A DNA stretch of 64,000 bases from Sphingobium sp. Its GTDB lineage: Bacteria; Pseudomonadota; Alphaproteobacteria; Sphingomonadales; Sphingomonadaceae. The stretch is from positions 122,650 through 186,649 of the forward strand of contig JAGRES010000009.1 in NCBI GenBank assembly GCA_020446425.1, read 5' to 3'. The translations under genes were made by a program, and so were the position numbers. The notes below the pieces were generated by a model. The model searched no databases, was not told the origin of the DNA, and saw only the letters and a list, made by a program, of their open reading frames with translations. Of this stretch, positions 55,072 to 63,862 are shown one piece after another (the first letter of the stretch is position 1; each line of letters opens with the position of its first letter).

Positions 55072-55859
55072 GCCATCTCCCTGAGCGCATGTTCTATACG
55101 CGGAACATCCTCGGGGTTGTTGAGCTCCCAGAAGACGCGGCCGCGCGCCTCAACCTCTACGCAGCGGACCTTATATCCATGCTCGAGGAAGCGGAGCTGC
55201 TCAAGGCCTTCCAGAGCTTCCAGCTTCCCTTGCGGCATGGTTTCGTAGGCTGCCAGCGCCTCGGGGCGATAGGCATAGACGCCGATATGATGATATACGG
55301 GCGGCGCGCCCTCCAGCTTTGCCGGGTCGAGCCATGGCACGACCTCCTTGGAGAAATAGAGCGCATCACCATGTGCATCGAACACGGCAGTCGTTCCGCC
55401 GACGCGACCGGCCCGGCGGTCCTCCACAAAATGAGAATAGGTTTGCATGTCACAGCGCAGCACCGGCGTTGCGACCATGATGGCCGGATCGCTCTGCATG
55501 GCCTCGATCAGTGCTTCGACAAACCAGGGCGGCGTAAGCGGGGCGTCGCCCTGTAGATTGACGATGATATCCGCGTCCAGCCCGGCCTTTGCGAGCCCAT
55601 CGGCGCAGCGTTCGGTACCGTTCAGGCAGGTCTCGCTGGTCATAATGACCTGCGCGCCGAACCCTTTACAATGCGCGGCGATCCGCTCATCGTCGGTTGC
55701 GACATAGGCTCCTGCCAAGCCGGTCACTGACTGTGCGGCCTCCCAGCTCATCTGGATGAGGCTGGCGCGCTTCCCATCGGGCAAGGTCAGCTCGGCGAGC
55801 GGCTTCCCCGGATACCGGCTCGACGCATAGCGCGCCGGGATGATGATGAGGGCGCTCAC
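55068..55859 (-). CDS. kdsB: 3-deoxy-manno-octulosonate cytidylyltransferase
   Basis: KdsB makes CMP-Kdo from CTP and Kdo. The 263-residue protein starts 'LIIIPARYASSRYPGKPLAE', the family signature. 'AYVATDDERIAAHCKGFG', 'NLQGDAPLTPPWFVEALIEA' and 'HHIGVYAYRPEALAAYETM' also match. It is coupled by ATGA overlaps to both kdsA and kpsF, forming a compact Kdo operon. Confidence 0.96.
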   Translation of the reverse strand: MSALIIIPARYASSRYPGKPLAELTLPDGKRASLIQMSWEAAQSVTGLAGAYVATDDERIAAHCKGFGAQVIMTSETCLNGTERCADGLAKAGLDADIIVNLQGDAPLTPPWFVEALIEAMQSDPAIMVATPVLRCDMQTYSHFVEDRRAGRVGGTTAVFDAHGDALYFSKEVVPWLDPAKLEGAPPVYHHIGVYAYRPEALAAYETMPQGKLEALEGLEQLRFLEHGYKVRCVEVEARGRVFWELNNPEDVPRIEHALREMA

Positions 55860-56863
55860 GCTACGCCGGCGCGCAGCAGGTCATGCATGTGGATGACACC
55901 CATGGCCCGGTCGGAATTGTCGACGACTGGCAGCACGGAAATCGCACGCTTGTTCATCAGCGCCAGCGCTTGGGCGACCAGCGTATCGGCCTTGACACTA
56001 ATGGGTGTTTTCGTTGCGATTTCGCCTGCTGTCCGGGCCATCAGGTCGGTCATGTTGCGGCGAAGGTCGCCATCCGTGACAACGCCTTCCAGGCGCCCGG
56101 CATCATCGACGATGATGGCGATTCCAAAGCCCTTCGACGTCATGGCGAGCAGCGTATCACTCATCGGCGTATCCGGCCTGACCGTCGGCAGTTCGGCGTC
56201 ACCATGCATCAGGTCCGAAACCTTATTCATCTGCGCGCCGAGGCGGCCGCCGGGGTGGAACTGATGGAAATGCTCGGGCTTGAAACCGCGCGCCTCCATC
56301 AATGCAACCGCGAGCGCATCACCCAATGCGAGCATCAAGGTGGTGGATGTGGTGGGAGCCATGCCGTTGGGGCAGGCCTCGGCGACTTGCGGCAATAACA
56401 GCCGGTAATCGGCCGCGCGCATCAGCGTGCTATTGCGGCGGCTCGATATGGCGATCAGCGGTATCGAAAAGCGCTGGGTATAGGCCAATATGTCGCGCAA
56501 CTCGACGGTTTCACCCGAGTTGGAGAGCATGATGCACACATCGTCGCGAGTCAGCGTGCCAAGATCGCCGTGACTGGCCTCTGCCCCGTGTACAAAGCTG
56601 GACGGTGTGCCGGTCGATGTCAGCGTTGCCGAAATTTTTCGGCCTATGTGCCCGGACTTGCCAATGCCGGACACGATCACCCTGCCGGATGCCGTCAGTA
56701 TCGCATTGACGGCGGCTTCGAAATCGGCGGGAATCGTGTCGCACAGCAGGCGGAGTGCATCGGCTTCCATGGTCAAAACCCGTCGCGCGGACTGGTCTAT
56801 TTCGGCCTTTGCGTCTTTGACAAGCTCTATCATCGGTGCACGTCTAGGAGATGCGTTAACCAT
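55856..56863 (-). CDS. kpsF: arabinose-5-phosphate isomerase (KpsF/KdsD)
   Basis: Converts ribulose 5-phosphate to arabinose 5-phosphate, the first step to Kdo. It has an N-terminal SIS domain ('GRVIVSGIGKSGHIGRKIS', 'VCIMLSNSGETVELRDIL', 'PTTSTTLMLALGDALAVALM') and two C-terminal CBS domains ('GVVTDGDLRRNMTD', 'AISVLPVVDNSDRAMGVIH'). Two starts are possible: ATG 56863 (335 residues) or ATG 56833 (325 residues, MIELVKDAKAEIDQ); neither has a strong ribosome site. First gene of the kpsF-kdsB-kdsA operon, so the whole Kdo branch is encoded here. Confidence 0.94.
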   Translation of the reverse strand: MVNASPRRAPMIELVKDAKAEIDQSARRVLTMEADALRLLCDTIPADFEAAVNAILTASGRVIVSGIGKSGHIGRKISATLTSTGTPSSFVHGAEASHGDLGTLTRDDVCIMLSNSGETVELRDILAYTQRFSIPLIAISSRRNSTLMRAADYRLLLPQVAEACPNGMAPTTSTTLMLALGDALAVALMEARGFKPEHFHQFHPGGRLGAQMNKVSDLMHGDAELPTVRPDTPMSDTLLAMTSKGFGIAIIVDDAGRLEGVVTDGDLRRNMTDLMARTAGEIATKTPISVKADTLVAQALALMNKRAISVLPVVDNSDRAMGVIHMHDLLRAGVA

Positions 56864-56952
56864 AGGCAAGAGCTCTTGCTTGGCGCAATGCACTGAGAGG
56901 AACGAGCGATGATATTCGAAGCCCATAGTGCATGCATGTGGGACACAAGCCT

Positions 56953-57900
56953 TTAATTCTTCTTGTGCCTCAAGGTTGCCACAGCGGAAAGGATAAAGGC
57001 GATGATTGTGCCGATTATCAGGCCGAAGAGTGCTGAGAGCGCGGCCACCACAAGCCAGTGAAGCATGGAAGCGATGAATTCGCCGCCAAGAATCACGTGG
57101 TTCGCCCCCGACTCGATCCAGTGCTCTGGCGCATGCATGCCCAGTTCCGCCAGCCCGTGCACGATAATGCCGCCGCCCACCCACAGCATTGCCACAGTGC
57201 CTATGACGGTCAGCGCGGCCAATATATGCGGCATGGCATGCACCAGAGCGCCGCCCAGTCTCTCGAGAGCGCCGGTGTGCTCGCGGCACAGGTGCAGGCC
57301 GATATCATCCAGTTTCACGATCAGCGCGACCACGCCATATACGCCGGCGGTGATGAGCAGGCTGACGACGACAAGTATGACTGCCTGCTGCCACAGTGCT
57401 TCATTGGCCACGGAGGCCAGGGAGATTGCCATGATTTCGGCCGACAGGATGAAATCCGTCCGCACCGCACCGGAAATAGTGGTTTCCTCGACATGCTCCG
57501 GGTCGGTTGGCTGAACCACCTCCTCGGCGGCATGCGCCTGATGCGGCATGATCTTTTCGATGATCTTTTCCGCGCCCTCGAAACACAGATAGGTACCACC
57601 CATCATCAACAGTGGCGTCAGTGCCCATGGCGCCCAGGCACTGAGCGCCAGGGCGGCGGGAAGCAGGAATATAAGCTTGTTGCGCAGCGAGCCTACAGCG
57701 ATCCGCCCAATAATGGGCAATTCCCGCTCGGGCGTCAGGCCGGTGACATAGCGCGGCGTAACCGCCGCATCGTCGATCACCACGCCAGCGGCCTTGCTGC
57801 TTGCCCGTGCGGCCGCTGCGCTTACGTCGTCGACGGAGGCTGCCGCCAACTTCGCCATGGCAACCACATCGTCGAGCAGCGCAATCAAACCAACTGACAT
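56953..57900 (-). CDS. DUF808 membrane protein (YedI-like)
   Basis: A 315-residue protein with the family's N-terminus 'GLIALLDDVVAMAKLAAASV' followed by 'VVIDDAAVTPRYVTGLTPER'. About six to seven membrane helices are expected. DUF808/YedI proteins are widely conserved inner-membrane proteins of unknown function. It is 89 bases upstream of the kpsF start on the same strand but has its own gap, and is not obviously part of the capsule locus. Confidence 0.88.
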   Translation of the reverse strand: MSVGLIALLDDVVAMAKLAAASVDDVSAAAARASSKAAGVVIDDAAVTPRYVTGLTPERELPIIGRIAVGSLRNKLIFLLPAALALSAWAPWALTPLLMMGGTYLCFEGAEKIIEKIMPHQAHAAEEVVQPTDPEHVEETTISGAVRTDFILSAEIMAISLASVANEALWQQAVILVVVSLLITAGVYGVVALIVKLDDIGLHLCREHTGALERLGGALVHAMPHILAALTVIGTVAMLWVGGGIIVHGLAELGMHAPEHWIESGANHVILGGEFIASMLHWLVVAALSALFGLIIGTIIAFILSAVATLRHKKN

Positions 57901-58030
57901 GAAATCTTCCCCGGCGCTTCGTTATGACTGCTGGTCATCGCCTGCCTGTCGGGTTCCGTCAACAGGGTTGGAATCGCTTTCCATCGTCCGCGACTACCAT
58001 TAGGCTGGCTAAAAATGAGAGAGAAACCCC

Positions 58031-60295
58031 ATGTTTCGCCCCTTCACCTTATCTGCCCTGATGGGAGCCCTGTTGATGACATTGCCTTCCGGGCCTGCCG
58101 GTGCGCGTGAGAAAACCAGCCCAATGCCCGAATCCAAACCGCTGACGCTGGAACGTATCTTCGCCAGCCCGGACCTCAGCGGATCGCAGCTGCGCGGTCT
58201 GAAAATTTCGCCCGATGGCAGGCTCGTCACGCTACTCAGGAACCGGAAAGCAGACAAGGATCGCTATGATCTGTGGGCTATCGACACGGCGAGCGGCAAG
58301 GAACGCATGCTGGTCGATTCCCTGAAGCTCGGCAGCGGTGCGGAACTTTCCGAAGCGGAAAAGATGCAGCGCGAGCGCGCGCGTATCGGCGGTACCAGGG
58401 GCATCGTCGCCTATGAATGGACTGCGGACGGCAAGCGCATATTGGTGCCGATCGACGGCGATCTCTATCTCGCGACACCAGGCGGCGAGGCGGTGCGCCT
58501 TACCAATACGCCGGAGGGCGAGCTTAATCCGACCGTCAGTCCCAAGGGACGGTATCTGTCCTTCGTGCGCGAGGGGAACCTGTTCGTCGTTGATATCGCG
58601 ACAAAGGCGGAAAAGCAGATCACGCAAGGTGCGAGCGACACCGTCAACTGGGGCGTGGCGGAATTCGTCGCGCAGGAAGAAATGGACCGACATACCGGTC
58701 ATTGGTGGTCTCCCGATGATGCGCATATCGCGGTGGCGAAGGTGGATGAGAGCGACGTCGGCATCGTCAACCGTGCCGCCATTGGCGCTGAGGGCACGAA
58801 AATCTATCCGCAGCGTTATCCCGTCGCCGGTAGCCCTAACGCGATAGTCGAACTCTATGTGATGGACCCTCTCAGCGGAAGCCAAGTGAAGGTCAATCTG
58901 GGCGATGATACCGATATCTATCTCGCCCGTGTCGACTGGTCGAAGGACGGCAAGACGCTCTATGTCCAGCGTCAAAGCCGTGACCAGAAGCGGCTCGACC
59001 TGCTCGCGGTCGATCCCGAAACGGGCGCCGCGAAGACTGTTCTGACCGAAACCGCGAAAACCTGGCTCAACCTGCACAGCAATTTTCGTGCGCTGACCGA
59101 TGGCAGCTTCCTGTGGTGGTCCGAGAAGAGCGGCCATGGTCATCTTTCTCGCGTTACGGGCAAGGACTGGACGGCGCTCACCAGCGGTGACTGGGAAGTG
59201 CGTGACATCATCGGCGTGGATGAGAAGAAGGGGCTGGTCTATTTTTCCGGCAACCGCGAGACGCCGATTGAGCAGCATGTCTACAGCGCGCCGCTCAGTG
59301 GCAAGGGCAATGTTGAGCTGCTAACGGAGACGGGCTGGTGGAATGGCGGCGTGATGGACGGCGCTGCGAGCCGTATCATCGTCAGCCGGTCCAACCCCGG
59401 CCAGCCGGTGCAGATTTATCTGGCTGACTCAGGCGGCAAGAGGCTGCGCTGGCTGTCGGAAAATGCAATCGACGCCGCGCATCCCTATGCGCCCTATGTC
59501 GCGGCCCACAGGGAAACCGGTTTCGGTACTATCAAGGCCAGGGACGGCAGCGACCTTTATTACAAGCTGCTCACGCCTGAGATGGAACCGGGCAAGCGCT
59601 ATCCGGTGTTCATGATCCATTATGGTGGGCCGGGCGCGGGGAGACAGGTAACGAAAAGCTGGGGCGGCGCGCTGCAGCAATATCTGGTGCAGCAGGGTTG
59701 GGTCGTGTTTGCTATCGACAATCGTGGCACGCCCGACAGGGGCAAGGCGTTTGAGGATCATATCTATCATGCAATGGGTACTGTCGAGGTCGAGGATCAG
59801 CTCGCGGGCGTCGAATGGCTGAAGGCGCAGGATTTCGTCGATCCGGCCCATATCGCGACCTATGGCTGGTCCTATGGCGGCTATATGACGCTCAAACTGC
59901 TGGAAAAGGCGCCGGGTGTATTCGCGGCGGGTGTGTCGGGCGCGCCAGTGTCCAAATGGGAGCTGTATGACACCCATTATACCGAGCGCTATCTGGGCGA
60001 TCCCAATGCGAAGCACAGCGCCTATCCGGCGTCCAACGCTATGGCGGAAGCGGGGAATATCAGTGATCCGCTGCTGCTGATCCACGGCATGGCCGACGAT
60101 AATGTCGTGCTGGAGCATTCAACCGCGTTTATGAGTGCAATGCAGGAGCAGAGCAGGCCGTTTGAGCTGATGCTCTATCCCGGTCAGACACATCGGCTGG
60201 CGGGGGAAGGCGTCAATGTTCACCTGTGGCAGACAATCGAGGCTTTTATGGCGCGCGCCGGCATATCCGGGTCAGTAGAGAAAGCCGCGGAATAG
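58031..60295 (+). CDS. S9-family dipeptidyl peptidase IV-like serine peptidase
   Basis: A 754-residue secreted peptidase with an N-terminal signal peptide ('LSALMGALLMTLPSGPAGA'), then a DPP-IV beta-propeller domain and a C-terminal alpha/beta-hydrolase domain. The catalytic Ser614 is in 'YGWSYGGYMTLKLL', Asp is at 689/690 in 'HGMADDNVVLEH' and His721 in 'GQTHRLAGEG'. The propeller has 'EFVAQEEMDRHTGHWWSPDD', whose Glu pair binds the substrate N-terminus. It probably removes Xaa-Pro dipeptides from periplasmic peptides. Monocistronic. Confidence 0.93.
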   Translation: MFRPFTLSALMGALLMTLPSGPAGAREKTSPMPESKPLTLERIFASPDLSGSQLRGLKISPDGRLVTLLRNRKADKDRYDLWAIDTASGKERMLVDSLKLGSGAELSEAEKMQRERARIGGTRGIVAYEWTADGKRILVPIDGDLYLATPGGEAVRLTNTPEGELNPTVSPKGRYLSFVREGNLFVVDIATKAEKQITQGASDTVNWGVAEFVAQEEMDRHTGHWWSPDDAHIAVAKVDESDVGIVNRAAIGAEGTKIYPQRYPVAGSPNAIVELYVMDPLSGSQVKVNLGDDTDIYLARVDWSKDGKTLYVQRQSRDQKRLDLLAVDPETGAAKTVLTETAKTWLNLHSNFRALTDGSFLWWSEKSGHGHLSRVTGKDWTALTSGDWEVRDIIGVDEKKGLVYFSGNRETPIEQHVYSAPLSGKGNVELLTETGWWNGGVMDGAASRIIVSRSNPGQPVQIYLADSGGKRLRWLSENAIDAAHPYAPYVAAHRETGFGTIKARDGSDLYYKLLTPEMEPGKRYPVFMIHYGGPGAGRQVTKSWGGALQQYLVQQGWVVFAIDNRGTPDRGKAFEDHIYHAMGTVEVEDQLAGVEWLKAQDFVDPAHIATYGWSYGGYMTLKLLEKAPGVFAAGVSGAPVSKWELYDTHYTERYLGDPNAKHSAYPASNAMAEAGNISDPLLLIHGMADDNVVLEHSTAFMSAMQEQSRPFELMLYPGQTHRLAGEGVNVHLWQTIEAFMARAGISGSVEKAAE

Positions 60296-60397
60296 TGGCT
60301 TTCACAAGCTGCAGGAACGGCACAGTAACCTCGTATCGAACCGGAGCAGCGGCTAATATCCTATAATATCATGGCACCCTCATGAGGAGACCATGTG

Positions 60398-60496
60398 ATG
60401 ATCACGGACACTGTGCCGGTTCTGATAATAGCAGCCGGGATACTGATCGCTGCTGGCCTTGCCGGTTTGAAAGCCATCTGGCAGCTTCGCAATTGA
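60398..60496 (+). CDS. 32-residue single-span membrane peptide
   Basis: A short open frame starting MITDTVPVLIIAAGILIAAG and ending with a charged, amphipathic tail (KAIWQLRN). AGGAG at 60384-60388 lies nine bases before the ATG. About 21 residues are hydrophobic, so it would be an inner-membrane peptide. It fills the gap between the convergent peptidase and patatin genes. No family is recognised; the ribosome site and residue pattern favour a real gene. Confidence 0.5.
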   Translation: MITDTVPVLIIAAGILIAAGLAGLKAIWQLRN

Positions 60497-60513
60497 TAGC
60501 CGGACAGGCGCAT

Positions 60514-61914
60514 TTAGTTGTCGTTGGCGGGCATGGGTAGCGATGCGGGGCTGAAATCCTGCGGCTGACCCTCTTTGTCGAGCTGCTGATCCTTCAGTTT
60601 GATCCAGGGGTTGTCTGACAGGGCCTTCGCGCGTCCGAAGGCGCGCATGCATTCCATGAAGGCAGGGTCGAATAGGCGGCCATCCATCGCGTTGCGAATG
60701 GTGCGGCAGCTTACTTTCTGATCCTTATATTTGCCGATGGTCGGCTTGATATCGAAATCTTCCCATCCCTTGGCGCTGACAAAGTTTATGTCGCCCTTGG
60801 GTTTCTGCAGCCGCAGTGCCGCTATCGACCCCACCTCCAGCTGATTGGTGACGATCTGCTGCGCTCGCGCGGCGGCTGTGAAGGCGGTGGGGGATTTGTC
60901 CGCCTTGTCGTTGCCTTCACCGTCGATCAGGTTGGTCGGTCCGTTGCGCACCACATAAAGCGGAACATCGACATCCTTGGACTGGCCGGGGAAATTGGCG
61001 CTGACCAGACGCGCAACCATTTCGACGGTGGTCGCGAATACGGATTGCCGCACGCCGCCATCATAGTAGGCGCGCTTGCCGATCCGCACCTGCTGGAAGG
61101 TGACAGGCATGGCTGACGACGCCAGTGTTGCCCCGGTGATGCAGGCAAGGGCGTTGTCCGTATCGGTGCCCTGCGCGATTTCCTTCATGTCGGTATAGTA
61201 GAATTCGCCGGAATTGGCCTCGACGAAGCCGACGAGAATCTGGCGCTCGGAATTTCTGAGTGCCTCGATGCCGGGGCAGGGGATTTCCTCACCGGCCCGC
61301 TCAGGCGGGCACAGCGTTTCCTTTATCTTCTGCTGTAATGGTTTCAAGCCTGCGAAGGACCCCGTGATAATCGCCATCATCTGCGGATTGCGGTCGACCA
61401 GTTCGCTTTCCTTTTCGATGGTATAGGCATCCGTCAGCCAATCCCAGCGATCTTCATCCTCGGTTCCGACAAACATCGCCTGCATGCTGCCCGTCGAGAC
61501 GCCGGTGACGATGAAGAAATTGGGCAGTTGGCCTTTTTCCGCCAGCCCTGAGAGAAAGCCCGCGCCGAATGCGCCCCACTGGCCTCCACCGGAAAGCAGC
61601 AGGATCGCCGGGCGCTCGGGCCGGGTTTCGTCCATCAGCGGATCGTCCACATGCAGCTTTTCGCGGATCAACGCCTTGGAATAAGCCTCATAAGCCCGGG
61701 TCATCAGGCCGCTTTCGGTCTGGCCGGGGCCAAGTGGCAGATCGGCCGAGGATTCGCGTATCTGCTTTTCCAGATCGGTGAGGGGCAGGGGGCGCCGGAA
61801 GGCAGGCCGTCCCTGATCTGCTTCGGTAAAGCCACGGCATTCTACCTGCAGCGAGCCGCGCGTCGCGCAAGCCGACAGCATCAACGGCAATAGGATCAGC
61901 AGAAATTTACGCAT
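60514..61914 (-). CDS. patatin-like phospholipase lipoprotein
   Basis: A 466-residue protein starting MRKFLLILLPLMLSACATRG, a lipoprotein signal with lipobox LSAC, so it is lipid-anchored in the envelope. The patatin-like domain has the glycine loop 'LLSGGGQWGAFGAGFLSGL', the catalytic Ser in 'VTGVSTGSMQAMFV' (GxSxG) and the catalytic Asp in 'AYYDGGVRQSVFA' (DGG). It is likely a lipid acyl hydrolase. ATG 61914 is chosen because it gives the lipoprotein signal. Length is larger than simple patatins, with a C-terminal extension of unknown role. Confidence 0.88.
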   Translation of the reverse strand: MRKFLLILLPLMLSACATRGSLQVECRGFTEADQGRPAFRRPLPLTDLEKQIRESSADLPLGPGQTESGLMTRAYEAYSKALIREKLHVDDPLMDETRPERPAILLLSGGGQWGAFGAGFLSGLAEKGQLPNFFIVTGVSTGSMQAMFVGTEDEDRWDWLTDAYTIEKESELVDRNPQMMAIITGSFAGLKPLQQKIKETLCPPERAGEEIPCPGIEALRNSERQILVGFVEANSGEFYYTDMKEIAQGTDTDNALACITGATLASSAMPVTFQQVRIGKRAYYDGGVRQSVFATTVEMVARLVSANFPGQSKDVDVPLYVVRNGPTNLIDGEGNDKADKSPTAFTAAARAQQIVTNQLEVGSIAALRLQKPKGDINFVSAKGWEDFDIKPTIGKYKDQKVSCRTIRNAMDGRLFDPAFMECMRAFGRAKALSDNPWIKLKDQQLDKEGQPQDFSPASLPMPANDN

Positions 61915-62051
61915 AGCTGGTGACAATCCCCTGTTTCACCCGGCACATGCGACCCTGTTGTTGCGGGCCCTGATACTCCCTTTGATTTCGCTTGCGCAAT
62001 AGGCTATCCGCGCGCCCTGCACCAAACTCAAACCAAATCGGAGTTACCATA

Positions 62052-62561
62052 GTGGGCTATCGCGTCGCAGTCGTCGGAGCCACGGGCAATGTTGGCCGTG
62101 AAATGCTGAATATATTGGCCGAGCGGGAATTCCCGGCGGACGAGATCGCGGCGGTCGCGTCTCCGCGTTCGACCGGCACAGAGATCGAATATGGCGAGAC
62201 TGGCAAAATCCTGAAGGTCAAGAATATCGAGCATTTCGATTTCACCGGATGGGACATGGCCCTGTTTGCCGCCGGTTCCGGTCCGACCAAGGAATATGCG
62301 CCCAAGGCCGCAGCCGCTGGGTGTGTGGTGATCGACAACAGCTCGCTATACCGCATGGACCCGGATGTGCCACTGATCGTGCCGGAAGTGAACCCGGACG
62401 CGATTGATGGCTACACCCGGAAGAATATCATCGCCAATCCCAATTGCTCGACCGCGCAGATGGTCGTAGCGCTGAAGCCCCTGCATGATGCGGCCAAAAT
62501 CAAACGAGTGGTCGTGTCGACATACCAGTCCGTTTCCGGCGCAGGCAAGGAGATGGCATGA
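62052..62561 (+). pseudogene. asd: aspartate-semialdehyde dehydrogenase, 3' half lost to IS
   Basis: The frame from GTG 62052 (GGAG upstream) reads [18 protein letters not shown] and continues through '[14 protein letters not shown]' and '[20 protein letters not shown]' to the active-site region '[14 protein letters not shown]', with the catalytic Cys. It breaks off after '[10 protein letters not shown]', where the family continues with ~170 more residues. From about 62553 on, the sequence is the left end of an IS110-family element; the frame stops nine bases later. The NADP-binding half and catalytic Cys remain, but the substrate/dimer half is gone, so this copy should be inactive. Asd is needed for lysine/DAP, threonine and methionine synthesis. 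Confidence 0.9.
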
Positions 62562-62815
62562 ATGACTGGTGATCGGCCTTGGTGCTCGGCGTCGTGGTGT
62601 TTGCTATGGTGTTGGGCGAGGCGGATAGGTTGCAGGCTGGATTGTCATCTTAGGGCTTTTGACCCTGTCAAGGAGATTACCCGCCGCCTGCCGCTGAACG
62701 ACCAGCTTGAGGCCCGACTTGCGTCGGTGACCTCGTATAGGAGTTTGGCCGGGCCGTTCACACCCGCCCTTTGCCTGGGTGGGTTCCGCCTCACCCAACG
62801 AGCGGGAGAATAGCC
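62562..62815 (+). ncRNA. candidate bridge RNA region of the IS110 element
   Basis: IS110 recombinases use a structured 'bridge' RNA from the element's non-coding end, with loops that pair to target and donor DNA. This region contains CAAGGAGAT at 62669-62677, identical to the asd/IS left boundary (62546-62554). It also contains ATAGGAGT at 62737-62744, identical to the IS right boundary (63856-63863). Both cover the GGAG core and come in the order target loop, then donor loop. A CCGAC-TTGC-GTCGG hairpin (62714-62727), flanked by GAGG and CCTC, lies just before the second match. The RNA itself is inferred. Confidence 0.5.
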
Positions 62816-63859
62816 ATGTCTTATATCGGAGTCGACCTTCATCAAAACAGCATCACGGTGTGCCGGCGCGAGGCGGACGGCACGGAAGCTTTCGAGACCT
62901 TGACCCTGTCGCCTGGCGATATGGATCGCTTTTGCGGCAGCCTCGACGCCGATGACGAAGTGGCGATCGAGGCGACCGGCAACAGCGCCTGGTTCCGCGA
63001 CCAGATCCTGCCCTGTGTGGGCCGGGTGGTGGTGGTCAACCCCAGTCAGTTCAAGGTGATCAGGAAGTCGGTAAAGAAGACCGATAAGAACGACGCAGCG
63101 GCGCTCGCGCTGTTCCTGGAGAAGGACATGCTGCCCGAAACGCGGGTGAAGACGAGCGCCGAGAACGAACTGGCTTCGCTGGCGCACACCCGCGATCTGC
63201 TGGTCAAGCAGCGCACCCGGCTCTTGAACAAGATCCACGCGCTGCATGTCGGCAAGGGGCTCAAGCTGAAAAAGGAAAGCCTCGGCTCGAAGCGGGGGCT
63301 CGCCGCGATCGACATGGCGCTGTTCTCGCCTTGCGAACAGGTCGAGATCACGGTGCTGCGCGAGACCGCGCTGTCCCTGACTGCAAGCCTCAAGCAGCTC
63401 GACACCGAGATCGAAAAGCACGCCTCGGCGCTCACCGGCTATGAGGGGATCGTCTCGATCAAGGGGGTGGGCCCACGCTCAGCCGCCGTTCTGCTCGCGG
63501 CTATCGGTAACGTCCATGACTTCGAAAGCGCCGACAAGCTCGCCGCCTACTTCGGCATGGTGCCGCGCGTTGCCCAGTCGAACGAGACCGACCACCGCGG
63601 CCGGATCACCAAGCGCGGCAACAAGCTGGCGCGCACCACCCTCGTCCAGTGCAGCCTCGTCGCCACGCGCTACTCGCCATACCTCAAGAACTTCCACGAG
63701 CGCATCCGCCAGCGGCGCGGCACCGGAAAGGCCATAATCGCCACCGCCCGAAAGCTGCTCTCCATCATCTACGATACCCTGAAAAACGGATGGGTGTTCA
63801 GTGACTTCACAACCTTCAGCCGCAGTGAACCAACACTTGCTGCTGGACAATCATCATAG
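62816..63859 (+). CDS. IS110-family transposase (DEDD recombinase)
   Basis: A 347-residue IS110-family recombinase. The N-terminal RuvC-like DEDD domain begins 'SYIGVDLHQNSITVCRREAD', with Asp in GVDLHQ. Later acidic residues are in 'EVAIEATGNSAWFRDQI' and 'VKKTDKNDAAALALFLEKD'. The C-terminal Transposase_20 domain has 'IKGVGPRSAAVLLAAIG' and 'DHRGRITKRGNKLARTTLVQ', followed by the conserved Ser region 'CSLVATRYSPYLKNFHERI'. The ATG at 62816 has GGGAG upstream. It appears intact, so the element may be active. Confidence 0.93.
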   Translation: MSYIGVDLHQNSITVCRREADGTEAFETLTLSPGDMDRFCGSLDADDEVAIEATGNSAWFRDQILPCVGRVVVVNPSQFKVIRKSVKKTDKNDAAALALFLEKDMLPETRVKTSAENELASLAHTRDLLVKQRTRLLNKIHALHVGKGLKLKKESLGSKRGLAAIDMALFSPCEQVEITVLRETALSLTASLKQLDTEIEKHASALTGYEGIVSIKGVGPRSAAVLLAAIGNVHDFESADKLAAYFGMVPRVAQSNETDHRGRITKRGNKLARTTLVQCSLVATRYSPYLKNFHERIRQRRGTGKAIIATARKLLSIIYDTLKNGWVFSDFTTFSRSEPTLAAGQSS

Positions 63860-63862
63860 GAG

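Larger units (their letters stand above)
62553..63862 (+). mobile_element. IS110-family insertion sequence
   Basis: An element of about 1.31 kb with a single transposase gene and a ~254-base 5' non-coding region. Its left boundary is where asd homology ends (GGAG at 62549-62552). Its right boundary follows the transposase stop (GGAG at 63859-63862), after which an asparagine-synthase fragment begins on the other strand. The shared GGAG suggests the crossover core, possibly a dinucleotide within it. No terminal inverted repeats were seen, as in the IS110 group rather than IS1111. Exact ends are uncertain by a few bases. Confidence 0.75.
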
